The notes below the pieces were generated by a model. The model did no database searches and was not told the DNA's origin. It worked only from the letters and a program-made list of their open reading frames with translations. A DNA stretch of 64,000 bases from Ectocarpus siliculosus. Its lineage: Eukaryota > Sar > Phaeophyceae > Ectocarpales > Ectocarpaceae. The translations under genes and the position numbers were made by a program. Positions 18,501-31,354 of this stretch are shown here, one piece after another. How positions within the stretch are numbered: position 1 is the first letter of the stretch; the number at the start of each line of letters is the position of its first letter. The DNA is taken from positions 3,443,899 through 3,507,898 of the forward strand of contig FN649733.1 in NCBI GenBank assembly GCA_000310025.1, written 5' to 3'.

Positions 18501-20406
18501 GCTGGCGTACAGCAGGTTCAGGCCATCCGAAGTCCCTGTTTTTTTGTTCGCCCCCAACCAACGCATACATACATCTACTGTACACATATTCCGTAAAAAA
18601 GCAAATTTTGTTGGCTGTGTTGGGGTATGCGTACCTCACAGAAAACAGATTATGGAACAGTATGCTCCGTGTACTTGATCCTAGTATGTGTACAGCATAG
18701 ACACACTTCACAACCCCCACCAAGCTGTTGGGCTGTTCTGGGTTCGAATATAGCTCTCTCTCTCCATCAGCCCCGCGAATCGTGCTCAACACGGGGTCAG
18801 GAGCGTGGAGGTGGGTGCAGGGACAGCAGTCCGTATAACCCACCCCCCCACCTGGTTCATCATTACCAGTGGTGTCGCCTGTCGAGTTGTGGATGTACTG
18901 GTATGCGTATGCTTGTAAATAAAGGCTTGTTTTTCTTGCCCGCGTTTCTCTGATCGGTGCCGTCGACGTGCGCCCGCGGCGAAAGCAAGTTGCCTCGTCG
19001 CTCCTCGAAAGGCATACTTGTATGCACGCAGTCCTCGTTTCTCCCCTGAGACAGCAGTACTACGGCTGTCGCTGGTGGCGCTGCTGGTTTGTACTTGCAC
19101 CAAATGTGCCGAGACATCAAAGTTTCAGCAGACAAAGTGGGTTGGCCGCAAGGAAGTTGAGTGGACTTTCCGAACCGCCCGTTTTCTCTACTGCTGTAGG
19201 ACCGGCGCTACAATATCACAACTTTGAAAACGTTGAGAGAGGCCGTGGAACCAAGTGTTTTTGAGTTGGAAGGCATCCATTTACGCGCGTGCTTCTGGGT
19301 GCCAGGCCAACAGGCCAACCGGTCGAACCTTGGAAAAGCCTCCCCATGCCGCACGGCAAAGAATTCCCGACTTTTTACTGCTGTACAACCTTAGACTAAT
19401 TATTTTCCTCCCCATATGGAGGTGAAGGGAGGAACATGGCCCGTTCGAAGTTCGAAAGCGTGCTCGTCCGAAGTCCTCATTTTCGTCCTTGAGGAGGAAC
19501 CAAGCAAAAAACCAGCTCCATGCTTCAATAAACGCATGAGACGAATTTGTGTCTGCGGGGGCTGCGGTGGAGCATCCGCGCTCTTTGTGGCAGCGTGGCG
19601 ACCGCCGTGGTGACGTTTGTGGCGCTGGATTTCTTTTATACTTTATTTAAGATAGCTCAACGAATATTGTCATCTCTGTCCACAGAGAAGAGTCCGTTTA
19701 TGTTTTCGGTGGAGCCGACCTTTCGCTCCCGACTTACGCCATCCTATTGCACGCCGCCGTCCCTTCCCAAATGATCCCATCTGCATCCTTTGTCAAGCTG
19801 TACTCTGTGCACCAACCGAGCGTGGCAGCAAACTCATAAAGCCGGGCAGCATTTCGCAAGGAGTAAGACTCCAATGATAACCGGCCGTTTCGGTGACAAG
19901 TATTTAGCATTTACTTAACCCCTGGCCGAATTCAAGGACCACCGAGACAGACGTTGGAATGACAATGCAGCGTTCAGACCATAGCCCATGGCTGCTCATC
20001 TAGAGGTGTCCACGGGTGTGCGAATCGCGCAGCATTTTCCCAAACGCCGCCCAAACACCGCATCCGACAACGTCCACGTGGGAAGCATGTACCATAATTT
20101 CCACTCCCGTAATATTTTTTCAACTTCAAGACAAGTGCCTCAAAACATACATATATGCATATTGACCGATCCATATTTTTTTCATCCTCTAAACCCGTCC
20201 ATGTGGTCGAATTTTCTAATAAGGCAAGCACTAGAATTTTATTCACTACGCTGTACTTGTACTTGTTTTTTTTCTTAACCATTTTCGCACTGTTCGGTCG
20301 TGTTGGTTCGCGCGTCGTTGCCCTCCCCTACGAAACGATCGATCAGGCTGTTCAAGCTTCGGACGGGCGAAAGCGACCAAAAAAATCGGACGTGCAGCTG
20401 CCGACA
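15501..20406. other. long intergenic stretch, no supported gene
   Basis: Nearly 5 kb between the TsaD-like gene and the RCC1-repeat gene. Short open frames occur on both strands (the longest is minus 17247-17759), but none contains a recognisable motif or linked exons. Pyrimidine-rich patches (about 11100-type texture is absent here) and short A/T tracts are present. An open frame continuous with the RCC1 gene start extends back to 20155, ending in hydrophobic codons that look like untranslated sequence. The promoter of the RCC1 gene should lie near 20100-20400. Confidence 0.5.
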
Positions 20407-23400
20407 ATGAGGTCGCCTTCTTCATCGGGGCCGCGTTGCGAAGCCTCCCAGCGGCGGCGCTCTGACCGCTGCTCGAACTCGACACGGCCTGGCGGCGACG
20501 CCCGCGATCAACCACGACAGGGGCATGGAGGCGTCTTTGTAGCCGGCGGCCGCGCGTCATGGGCCCTCTCTTGGAGGAGTGCCAGCGCGCTGGCGTTTTT
20601 GGGCGTGGCCTCGCTGTTGGGGGCGGAGGCGGTCAGCAACGGGGGCGGTCACTCCTGCTCCGCGTTCGACGACGGGACCATCAAGTGCTGGGGTGCGAAC
20701 GCTGTGGGCCAGCTCGGGCTGGGCCACACGAGCTCCCGCGGCACCACGGCGGCGCAGATGGGAGACACGCTCGGCGTGGTCAATCTCGGGACGGACTTCT
20801 TCGCCCTCGGCGTGACGTGCGGCCTGGACCACTCCTGCGCGTGGAACAACGCGGGCAACGTCAAGTGTTGGGGCGGCAACGCGTATGGCCAGGTGATCAT
20901 AGGTTTTCTTGTATGAGTGAGACGCGGGGAGTGGGGATCAGTTTTTCTTTTTGGACGAGTTTTGTCTTTCTGGTGAGTGTTGTACGGGGTCCGAAAAACA
21001 CCCAGAGAAACGATTCCACGCGGGTATTTAGGAGACCCAGACCAGGCAGGGCACAATTGCAACACCAGGGATTTCGAGCTTCGACGATGAAGGTACAATT
21101 TTCGGGGATGCTTACAGTATTTTGTGCTGTATTTGGGAATTTTTTTTTGAATACCATGCTCCGTTATTGCGACGGTGGTCATGATTTCTAAGGCGTTGAT
21201 TGCTAATACTGTTTTTCTCGTTGTCATCCTCTCCTGCCCGCGCTGTATTCTCGTCTTGTTGTATCTGGCAGCTTGGCCTTGAGGACACGACAAACCGCGG
21301 CAACAGCACCGTCTCCATGGGAGACAACCTCCCGTACGTTGACCTCGGCGATGGAGACACCGCTGTGGAGGTAGTGGCCGCTAACCACTTTACCTGCGTC
21401 TTGCTCCACGACGAGACCGTCAAGTGAGCAACCGCAGCCCTGTGCGCGATATTCGGGTAGCAGTGGTAGTGCGTCGACGGGCACCGGAGTTCCGTTTTGT
21501 CGTGGTGGTTGGCGGTATGGCCTTAGCATTCGAAGGCGTTTGGACCTTTACCGAGGACGTTCACAACGTCGTCGGACCGATCGTCAAGGTAGCCAGACGA
21601 GTTTCGGTGGAGGTTGCGCAAATATCTGACCGCAGCCACGCAGCAGGGAGATGAGCGGGACCAGGGAACAGGAGCGAATAACAGAGGTTCCTTCCTGCTG
21701 GGTTTTGCCCGGACGTCCCAAATGCGTTCCCTGTCATCACTGACCTGGTTGTTCCTCTTTCCTTCTCCCCGTCTCCGTCGATGCCTTCCTGTCATCACTG
21801 ACCTGGTTGTTCCTCTTTCCTTCTCCCCGTCTCCGTCGATGCCTTCTGTTAAAGGTGTTTCGGAAGAAACGATTGGGGACAACTAGGGTCTGGAAACGGC
21901 GACAACATCGGGGATGCGTTGGGCGAAATGGGCAGCGAGCTACCCATGTAAGGCACACCAAAACCTGTCTGCGGTAATGCCGTACTGTAGCCCCGTTACA
22001 TGCCACCAAGGCGGCACGGCCATCGGTTGGCGATGCGCACAAAACGGACGCGAAAAACACGATTGCCAGTACAACGTACATGCAACGCGAACGGGGGGGG
22101 GTTGTTCACACGCAAAGGGGGTTCTTGAATTTCATGGTTTCATATGCAAAGGGCGTTGATGAGAATGCACCACTTGGTATGTACCCCTCGCTTTGTATTT
22201 TTTCGTAGTGGAAGTCTCGAATGTTCTTACGGTTTCGTCTCTCTCTCTCTTGTGTGCCGTTGGTGGTTTCGCTTGAACGCAGGGTGGAGCTGGTGCCGGC
22301 GGGGGCTAACTACACGGTCTCGGTCCTGACCGCCCACAACAGCCCTTGCGTGATCATGAAGTCCGACGTGGCTACCTCAGAGGCCGTCAAGTGCTGGGGT
22401 TCTAACGGCTACGGCAGCCTCGGCGTGGTGAGTACCTCGTCCGCACGTATGCGTGCGCGTGCACTGTTCAGTACGAGTATTGAACGCGCTAACCGGTTGT
22501 GAACAATGAGCAAAACTCCAGCCCTTTTTCGAGGCGTTTTTTCCCTGCCCTTGGTTCCGCGAAAGGAAATATATGCTGAAGATTTCCTCAGTCTTTCTGT
22601 CCAGGTGCAGCTGTCGAAAGGGACGTGAGGAAAGTTGCTTAGAAAACAAACGAATGGCTTTCCGAACAGTCTCCACCGCTATCGACCCGAAGAGACCAAT
22701 ATGTAACTGCTTGTTCATATCCTTGTCGTTTTGGTCCCCCGGGTTTTGTGGTTTCTCAGGGCGACGTGTACAACCGCGGAGACCACGCGTTGGAGATGGG
22801 CGGCTACCTGGACTCGGCCGACCTCGGCACGGACGTGGCCGCCGTCGACCTTACGTCCGGCATGGACTTCGTGTGCGCGCTGACCGACACGGGGCGCGTC
22901 AAGTGTTGGGGCCGCAACTGCAACGGGCAGGGCGGGTTCGGCGACGTGGAGACGTACGGTGACGACCCTGACGAGATGGGGGACAACCTGCCCTACGTGG
23001 ACCTCGGCACCAACCGCACCGCCATCTCCGTGACCGCCGGCGACGCCCACGTCTGCGCCTTGCTCGATGAAGGGTCCGTCAAGTGCTGGGGGAAGGGCTA
23101 CTACGGCCAGACCGGTCTCGAGGCCTGGCAGTCCATGGGGCAGATTCCCGGGCAGATGGGCGACTCTCTCCCGGTCGTGGACCTCGGCAGCTCCGCGGCG
23201 ACGTCGTCGTCCGCCCGTCGCAGGCTTGGCGAGGCCCGCGGTTTGCGGGGCCTTCAGGCTGCGACTACGGCGGTGTCGGTGGACAGCCTCTCGGCCGGGG
23301 GGCAGATGTCGTGCGCCATCGTTGACGGGGGCTCCGTGAAGGTGGGCGGTGTTTAGAACGGCGTTTTGGGTTTTAGTAGGATTCCTTGTCGACATCTCCA

Positions 23401-26400
23401 AGGGGTCCTTCGTATGGGTTCGCCCGCTTCTCGTGTGAGGAAGAGCCCTCCGAGCTCCACCCTGGCATGTGTGGACGTCTTTGGTTGTGCTCGTATTTAG
23501 TATTTTGAGGCTCGTGTCGGGGCAGTCCCGGGTAGAACATCGAAACGCGAAAAAGGACCAATCTAACTTTTTCCCACCGTTGTACATGAAATTGCAGTGC
23601 TGGGGCAGAGCGGTGGAAGGAGCGCTCGGCCTCGGAGACGAGACGGACAGGGGCGACCGCGCGGGCTCGATGGGGGATGCCTTGCCGCTCCTCTCCCTTG
23701 GCACGGGCAAGGTTGCGGTGGCTCCGTCGCCGACCCCGGAAGTCACGCTCCCCCCGACTCCGGCTCCGACGGTTCCCGCTACCCCGGCCCCGACCCTGGA
23801 GGCTCAAGCGCTGGTACGTGGTGTGTGGTTATTTGTTTTGGTACAGTGCAGCTTTCAGATTATGTTCTGAAGGCGGCGCGTGTTGGTTCTACAACCCGTC
23901 AGGGTTGTGTAACCCGTCAGGGTTGTCTGTCAGGGTGAGATTGTCTTGGCGCCGGGAGCCGTTGCGGCTTGGTATGTTTAGTACGCACTCTCTGTTCGGG
24001 TCGTGTTGGCCTTCTCTGTCGCTCTTTGTTTGTTTGTGTGTTGCGCCGCGTCTCCGTTGGTTGCTACGTGGTAGCGCACTGTGTTGCTTCGTGCCTGACG
24101 GTTTCGTTGCCGTGAAACGGCTGTGGTCCCCAGAACAGCCCCATCTGGAGACTGATTGTTGCTTGTCCATCTTGCTCCGTCTTATTTTGTGTGGCCCAGA
24201 GCCCGAAGCCCCCTAACCTCCACACCTTCCCCGCCGTCTGCGTTGCCCCCTTTGCGCCAACAGCCCACGTCTCCGCCCACGCTTTCGCCCACGCCTTCGC
24301 CCACGCCTTCGCCCACGCCGGCGCCCACGCCGGCGCCCACGCCGTCCCCGACGCTCGCGCCGACTATCGCGCCGACGGTGGCCGTGGCAACTGCTCGCGG
24401 CGGCTTCGAAGGAATTGCCAACGGTACGTATCGGTGCCCATCGTGCCTCCTTCGTTGTCGTGTGGTTGTGGGAACGCCCGTCGTAACTACCGTCTGACCG
24501 TCGTCGCGTTGTTGTTGTTGTTGTCTTCACATTTTGTTTTTTCTTCTTATCTTCACTTCAAATCAGCGCTCACAGCACTAGTGCCGTTTCCTCCAACTCG
24601 TGGTCACACAGAAGAGCCCCTCTCTACCCTCCCCTCCTGCGATACTTTGCCTTCCGAGTTTTAATGCGAGAAGAGTTCAGAACTCTCTTCCCTCTGTGTA
24701 CACACGAACTAGCGCCATCCACAAGCGAGAGAAAAACTCATCTTGCAAGAAAAGCTCGCTTACGCCGGGATTCGAACCCCTGACCTGACATCTAGAAGGT
24801 TTCGAAGTTACCAACTAGACCACCGGGGCGACCGGCATTGAATGCCTTCCGGTCTGTGCTCAAAGTACCTTGTGACATACCGCCGATCTAACTCGACTGC
24901 TCTGTGGGATTGCCGTAGTCGAGAAAACCGAAGCGTGTTTGAATGCCCTGACAGCAAATATCAGTGTATGACCTCTCCCTTTCTGAACCGTGTGTTCGTG
25001 TTCCGCTGCTTGTCCCTCTGCGTGCCGTGGAAATTCCAGATGCTGGTCTTTCTGTCAACGAGGGGATCGCTGTCGCCGCGGGTGTGCCGCTGTTAGCCGT
25101 GGCCGTGTGCTGCTTCTGCGGCTTCCTGGCCGCCCGAAAGAAGAGGAAGAGCAAGGTGAGTTAAGAGTCAGTGACTGCTGAGACTGATCGCTGAGTAGGC
25201 CGTCTCGACGTGTCTTTCCGCGACGTGGTCGCGCGGCCGGGCTTGGGGCTAGCTTGCAGCGCATGTTCTGGGATGTAGCAGTCGTATGGGCTTGGTTGCA
25301 AGCACGTGGGGAGGTTGGCGCGCCAAACTTCCAGCGTTTGGTGGGTGATGTTTTTGATGTTGGTGTTTTTCGTTTTGTGGCATGGGGAGTGTGATGTTGG
25401 TGATGACATTTTTTTTGGCGTTGCCCCGGTCGTCGTCGAATCCACCAGAAAATAGTTGTCGTGTTGGTCGTTTCTTGTAGTCATTCCTTCGTTCTTTTCC
25501 TGCTCGATGGCGCCAAAAACAACGACGCCAACCCAGTGTCTTCCTCTCTCTCACCCCCCGCACGCTCTCTTGTCGACGGAGCAGAAAGAACGGGCGGACA
25601 TCGAGGAGGTCGCCGCCATCGATGGCGGTGGCGGCGGTGGCGGCGGTGGCGGCGGCCGCAAGCCACCAACCGGCCACGCCGCGACCATCGCGCCCGCCTC
25701 CGCCGTCGGCTCCCGAGCCGGCTCCCGAATCGGCTCCCGCAACCACTCCCGCAACCACTCCCGCGTGGGGGATGTCTTCTACGCCCAGGGCCCCAGCAAG
25801 CACGGGAAGGAGTGCGGCTCTGGCAGCGTCTCCGTGGACGGCAGCGGCAGGGGGTCCTGGTTGGTGGCGACCGAACGCGCCCCGGCCGACGGGAGCGACA
25901 ACGCTTTCGGTGAGAGGGCGGGCACACCATGCGGGGTGAAGCGAACGTGCCATGAACGTTGTCTTTGCGCCGTAAAGGGGCGGGTTCGTAGGAACGGAGT
26001 GCGTTATCTCCAGTTCTGCTTCTGAGCTCCCTTTGAGTTCTGACCAAAAGTGTGTGTTTCGTGAACGGAAATTTTCTGAATTTGTCCGCGCGGTCGTCGT
26101 ACCCCACTAGACTAGTCCTCGGCACGATTTTTTCCTGTTATTCACACATCCTCGTCCCTTCCCGCCGCCGCCGCCGCCGCCCCGCCGCGATGTTGACTTG
26201 GCGACGCAGGCAACGAGGACAACGCGCACGACAAGCAGTCGGAGAACGATTTCGACGATGTAACTCCCGAGACCCGTGAGAGGATCAGCTCTTCGGAGAC
26301 GCCACCTAACACCTGGGCAGACTACGAGGTGTGCTTGAACGCTAGTGTACAACACTAGCTTTGATTTTTTTTTTGTGTTTGCTCCTCGATCACTTTTTTT

Positions 26401-26992
26401 ATTTTTTTTCGTGTTGTGTTGCGGCGCGTGGAAGCAACGAGCTTCCGTTTGTCAACTCGTGTGAGAGTCGTGCTACCTTGTGTTGGAGGTTGAGTCAATA
26501 TTGGTTCGAAATCATCACTGCTCAACAGCAGTGTGGCCTTCATTTTTTTTTCTTGTGTCGGGGTCAAAAGGGGGGTATGTATTGAGGTGCGCGAGTACGT
26601 GGTATCCCCTGGTTCTTCCGGGTTGACTCGCGCGGAGTAGACGTTCCAATCGTGTTCGGAGATCTTCAAGACGGCAGAAAGCAACGCAGGGCTCTTTTTG
26701 TTTTGGAGTTCGAAAGCGTCTCTGAAACGTCAAGCACGTCGAAGTGTTGTTGCCGACGCCCGCAGTCGATTTATTCGATGCCACTGTCGATCTGCCCTAA
26801 ACCTTCGACTTCCCACCGCTTGCTTACCCCTTCCGTTCTCCTTTCAAACACATGTGTATTCAACCCGAATAGGCTCAGCCGGTCACCGCCTCCGGCTCGT
26901 TCACCCCGGAGTCGAACGCCGCGCACTCGCGCGGGGGATCCATCTCCTACTCGCAAACCTCTCATTCGAGAAACGCGTCGAGCACGAGGTAA
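20407..26992 (+). CDS. single-pass membrane protein with RCC1-type beta-propeller ectodomain
   Basis: Eleven exons whose phases all agree: 20407-20892, 21272-21423, 21855-21947, 22283-22427, 22760-23341, 23598-23813, 24264-24423, 25040-25155, 25585-25909, 26210-26328 and 26873-26992; 837 residues, stop TAA. A hydrophobic signal-like segment at residues ~59-76 is followed by at least seven blades, each with a (K)C(W/F)G-x(3)-G-x-x-G signature (for example KCWGANAVGQLGLG and KCFGRNDWGQLGSG) and a repeated MGDxLPxVDLG element. Next come a Pro/Thr/Ser repeat stalk (exons 6-7), one membrane helix (GIAVAAGVPLLAVAVCCFCG, exon 8) and a basic stop-transfer RKKRKSK. The inside tail has a Gly-11 run, GSR/NHSR repeats and acidic Ser-rich segments. 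RCC1 propellers are protein-binding, and cysteine-rich KCWG blades on secreted or surface proteins are common in stramenopiles and bacteria. A surface receptor or adhesin is a guess. No kinase domain is visible. The start is the first ATG in frame before the signal segment. Confidence 0.93.
21729..21847 (+). repeat. 58-bp tandem duplication containing splice-signal-like sequence
   Basis: A 58-bp unit beginning GTCATCACTGACCTGGTTG occurs at 21733 and again at 21791 and is nearly perfect. Each copy contains a CTGAC/ACTGAC branch-point-like word followed by a long pyrimidine stretch. The array lies in intron 2 of the RCC1-repeat gene, ending just before exon 3 (acceptor at 21854). Confidence 0.9.
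23896..23937. repeat. short hairpin duplication in an RCC1-gene intron
   Basis: The word AACCCGTCAGGGTTGTGT is doubled, and within it ACAACCC and GGGTTGT form a 7-bp stem around a GTCA loop. It lies in the intron after exon 6 of the RCC1-repeat gene. It is too short to call a terminator or element. Confidence 0.5.
24510..24838 (-). mobile_element. tRNA-derived SINE, copy 1 (intron 7 of RCC1 gene)
   Basis: Read on the minus strand the element starts with a tRNA-like head near 24838: an A-box-like TGGTCTAGTTGG and a perfect B-box GGTTCGAATCC (plus-strand complement near 24770). A body of about 220 bp follows and then a T-rich/(GTT)n stretch on the plus strand, that is an A-rich/(AAC)n tail, at 24510-24550. 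The body is shared with three other copies in this window. The head cannot fold as a functional tRNA in full. The copy lies antisense in an intron. No clear target-site duplication is visible. Confidence 0.85.
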
Positions 26993-29900
26993 TGGGACGT
27001 GACCGGCGGCGGCGGCGGCGTCACCCCGTAGTACGTAGTCTTGTTTTGTTTCGGCAGGGATGACGTCATCATCATCGCGGGCGTCGTCATTGTAGTTGTT
27101 GCCCACCCTCTGCTTCTTCTGCAAAGCCGACAGGGCTAACCGGTTGGGTGGGGTCCTCGCCGCCGTCTCTATGATGTGGTCCGCACATCCCGGAATGGCT
27201 GGCGGATGGATAGGTGGACGGACGCAGGCACGCAAGGTGTATTGGGCTTTTTTCATTGGTGCGTGCCTTTTTGCTTTGCCAGCGCATCCATATTTCTGTG
27301 GTGGGAGGGGGTGTGACATGTAACTAGCGTAATTTTTTCCGCGGGGGATATTGCTGTCGTGTCGACTGTCTGCGCGCTTCTTATTTTTGTATCGCGCAAG
27401 GGTGGGTCGAACGTGTTGCGCCCGCCGCTTATCTTGCAGGCGTTTGGATGCCCTTCAGCGCGAGGCAAGCCTTGGTCTTGTGTGTCAAGCGGTCTTGATT
27501 GATTGATGAACTGCGCGCGCCACGTGGTTTTTTTGTTGGGGGGGGGGGAGATTGGGTCCTTCGTTCTGTCGTTATCCAAGTGTTTTTTGGAGTTGATTGT
27601 TTGCAGATTCCCGCGCGATGCGGATGAGAGTGTAGAATATTGTTCGGTTCGTACATTGGTTCCTTTCATCATTGTTGGCATGCGTGGATGGGTACCGCAT
27701 GGTTCAGAGAGACAGACGGACACAGCTGTGTCCTCGAGTCATGGGTTCAAGAACGGACGTAGGTCGAGACGTGCGATGGCCATAATTTTTGGGTTGTTGT
27801 CGTTGTTCCAAGGCTTTTACGCCGAATCAAGGCGAATAGGAGAGAACCTGCATCACCTCAGCGGACCTTAACGAGGAAGTAATAGCCGATACTTGTCCAT
27901 AGGCCAGTGGAGGTTTCGTCCGCGCAGCGACCATCGACCGGGTCGGTTATATCCCACGCGCGAAAGCTGGGCGACGTTTGGTGTAGCCGACCACGTGCGT
28001 TGAGGCTGTTGGGGGGCCACCAGCCTGCCGTGTGTTTCCCACCTGGTATATTCGGTGCCATCTACAGTCGATAGCAGACTCTGTGTGTCAATGTTGGTGA
28101 CAGATTTTTCTTGCCTGTGTTCGTTGGCGCTGTTGGACTTTGGTTTTTTACCACCGTCAACTTCATGTCGCTATTTTTGCCTGTTTGCTCGTGAGTCTTG
28201 GTTGTGCGAACGGCGGGATATATTATCGTAGGCCGTGCGCTAGGTGTCCCTGGGCTGGTTCTTGCCCGGTATATTTGCTCGCTTTGCTAGGCGAAGAGTT
28301 TTGGGCGGGGGTTGGACGAGTGAGTGCGGGAGGGCACATGTCAGCCGACCTGAGTCAACTCTCTCTCGGTGTCCGTGACGTTTGATGTCAAGATATCATA
28401 CCTATATGAATTGGGGTTCACGATAAATGGTGCATTTTGACCGTTGCGTTCAGTGCATGTGTTTCCCGCGAGCCCCCCTCTTTGGAAAAACCTCTATGCG
28501 CCCCTGTAGTCTGTCGTTTGGTATGCGTATGTACCCTGGTTCGCAGTCAAAGCAAGAGGGTTATAGTAGTTGGGGGAAGGGAAGTCGTTTTCCGGTGGTG
28601 GATGGGGGGTATCGTGGGCGAAGTGGAGCTGGTGCGGATGGACGTGTGTTGCGAATATCGCTGTTGTAACCTAGAGATGACCTGGTACCGCGCGCGTTCT
28701 ACCTTTTGGGTGTTTTTGATTCCTGCCATGGTCGCACATTTTGGTGGGCGGCGGGCGCACTGGATGATTCCAACCAGGTTCTTTTTTGTTGGCGGGCGGC
28801 GTGAGTGTCGCCGATACCTCGTGTATACTGCGACCGTGTTGCCGTACGCTCCTACCGACACATTTTTTGGTTGTTCGTGATTTGCCAGTCTCTCCTTGTT
28901 GGATTGGAACGTGCGGCAGCTGTGCTGGTGGATGAAACGGCTCCAGGTCTGCTACTTGTAGCATGCTCGGGGGAGCAGAGGGGCGCTCTCTGTGCGCCCC
29001 TATGGAAAGAGAAAGAACTGTGTATGAGTAAGGTGTTTAGTTGCTTGGCTTTCGATTACCTTGGTGAAGAAAGCGTGACTTTTCTGGAGTGACCGGCCGC
29101 CAGTAGACGGGGGGCGAATCGAAGCTACGTTCGTTCTGTACAACTCAGGACATGCATGCGTGTGTGTAATGTTGTGTGTAGTAAAGGGGTTGGGGGCACG
29201 CATGCTCCCGCATGTATGGATAAGACGACCAAGAAGCAATATTTGTTCTCTCCTGTCCTTGTTTGTTTTCGTTTGTTGTGTTTTCCACTTGCGAGCAGAT
29301 GCTGTTTTTCCGTTGCGTGCAAATATTAATAATTGCACATGACGATTCATTTCTTGGCCCGGCCAACCTCGTTTTTCCGTTCTGTCGTCGTGCACATGTC
29401 GGCGGGTGCTGTGTATTGTCTACCACGGAATGCTTGACGCAAAGCCGACCGAACGAAAGCAGAGTAGGGGTACAAATGTGTGTTCCGTTACAGCAGGGGG
29501 GGAAATATCAAAATGCCAACACGGATTTCTGTTTTGAGGAGGGCCAATGCGTGTTTCCGAAGTCGGTCGGTCCACGCGAGACTGTACCCGGATTTACGCA
29601 TGTGAGCACATCATCGTCCACAGGCGAATCTTATTCGGCTAAGCAAGGGTTGCACGTATCAAGCACGTGCTGCAGCCCAGCCCACCCAATCCTCTTACAA
29701 AACCAGGCCTTTGTTTTAGAGATTGGTCGTATGTGAAGTAGTCTCTCTATGTACAAGTATTATTTTGTGTCGGTCTTTGTGGTTCTGATGCTGCCATGCC
29801 TGCCTAGACTACATACATCCCTTGCTGACCTGTCGCTGGCGGTCCCGCAACACAACAAGGAGAATGCATGCATATATCTAGCGAGACAAATAATAAGGAG

Positions 29901-30769
29901 ATCTTGGGAGCGGAGAGTATTTATTTGTCCATTCCATGGTAATCTAATCATCATGATGAAGCGCGTATGTACAGCCTTTTACTTTCCGTTCTCTGAAGTT
30001 CTCTCTCCGTATATTTTTTCTATCAATTTTTCCTGTTCTCTTTCTTTGCAGACTGTAAAAAATCGCGATACATACCGCACCCCTTCCGTCAAATCGGTCG
30101 TCGGGGTTCGTCCGTTCAGCCACTTGGTATTTATTGCAACGACATGAAGGAAAAGGAAGATCTGAAGACGTTCCGCTCAATAAAGGAAAAGACAGAGGGG
30201 CATTGATTGAACGGCCGACGCAGCCGAGACGATGATATTGCGTCTGCATCTATCGGTCCCTCTCTGCCATATCCCACCTCCAATAAATAACCAATGGGAA
30301 GAGTAGGGAGAAATACTCCCGACGGCTGGACCTCATCACGTACGTACGTTGTTGACATCCAACGAGTAAGATCATGTTGAAACAACGAAACGAAGTGAAA
30401 CAAAGACACCACAGAGAGTATACATGCCCCACGATGGTTCGAGTTGTTGATGTTACACAGGTGGGGGGGCGTACTGCTCGATATCTTGATGCCGTCGTGG
30501 CTGCACATCTTGCTCGCGCCGTCGACTGCTTACGGCACTTCGTTACAACACCACGACACGCACAATTCAGTACAGACTACATATATATTATATGTATGTA
30601 TGTATGTATGTGCATAGATAGATAGATGTCGAGTATTTTCACCGATCGTCTACGCAAGTGCACTTACAAGTTAAGTTAAGTGCACTTACCAGATACATAC
30701 ATACATAGATTGATGTGTACACCACCTCTAGAGGGACGTTACACGCATAATAATAAGCAGTATATTATA
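26993..30769. other. intergenic, no supported gene
   Basis: No recognisable coding sequence. The first part is the 3' flank of the RCC1-repeat gene. A G run occurs at 27538-27549. Short ATGT/GATA microsatellites are found at about 30571-30628 (ATAT, TATG and GATA repeats), and a doubled AAGTTAAGTTAAGTG word at about 30666-30690. The many short open frames share no homology I can see. Confidence 0.5.
30571..30628. repeat. ATAT/TATG/GATA compound microsatellite
   Basis: Consecutive short runs of AT, then (TATG)n, then (GATA)n, in intergenic DNA just outside the left inverted repeat of the 3.3-kb element. Confidence 0.8.
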
Positions 30770-31073
30770 CTTCCTCTGTATCATAAGTCTGTGCCGTTAT
30801 GTTTTTGCGCCCCCTTATTCACGGTGTCCGATCTGTTTTTCCCCCGATTTTTTCGTTGAATTATCCGGCGTTTTTTTAGCAAGAAAAACTTCTTTTTTTT
30901 AGTTGATGCTTGAACCATGCGGCTGAACGGCCGGAAAACATTGAGTTGGCCTAAAAACGGCCATATTTTGCCCTTTTCCAGGTACAAGTAGTAGTAGGGG
31001 GTGGGTGGGGCTAAACGCCTGTCCCGCCCCCAAAAACTCAAGAATTATCCCCACCCCAAAGATAACTATAAAG

Positions 31074-31354
31074 AAAGGAGGTCCAGCTGTAGGAAGCAGC
31101 TGGGTCCTAGGGTAAAGAAAGAGGTACGGTCGCTTGATGCCTTGTCTCCACGATTGTGTAGAAATGAGATGTTGCTTGAATTGAGAGCGAGGAAGGTCTG
31201 ATTGAGGAGGGGATCCTCCTAGCAACCAGGGGGCACGCAGATAGCTGAGTCCTGATGTGGTATGATCCCTGAGAGGCATACCTCACGGACATCCCACATC
31301 CTATACTAGACTAAGATGTACCCTATCTAGGCCCTACAGCAACACTCCTTAACA
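31074..31354 (-). repeat. 281-bp LTR-like direct repeat, copy 1
   Basis: Near-identical to 33045-33325: two single-base differences were seen (near 31261 and 31276). Read on the minus strand it starts TGTTAAGGAGTGTTG, as copia-type LTRs often do, and near its other end reads CTTCCTACAGCTGGACCTCC, where a TACA end followed by a TGG primer-site-like word is possible. It is preceded on that strand by a purine-rich AGGGTGGG. A solo LTR or one end of a short LTR element is the favoured reading. Confidence 0.7.

Noticed and set aside
24760-24838. tRNA gene on the minus strand at the SINE head
   Set aside because: A- and B-box words are present, but the acceptor stem ends do not pair well and the same sequence recurs in four dispersed copies with a common body and tail, so it is a SINE head and not a tRNA gene.
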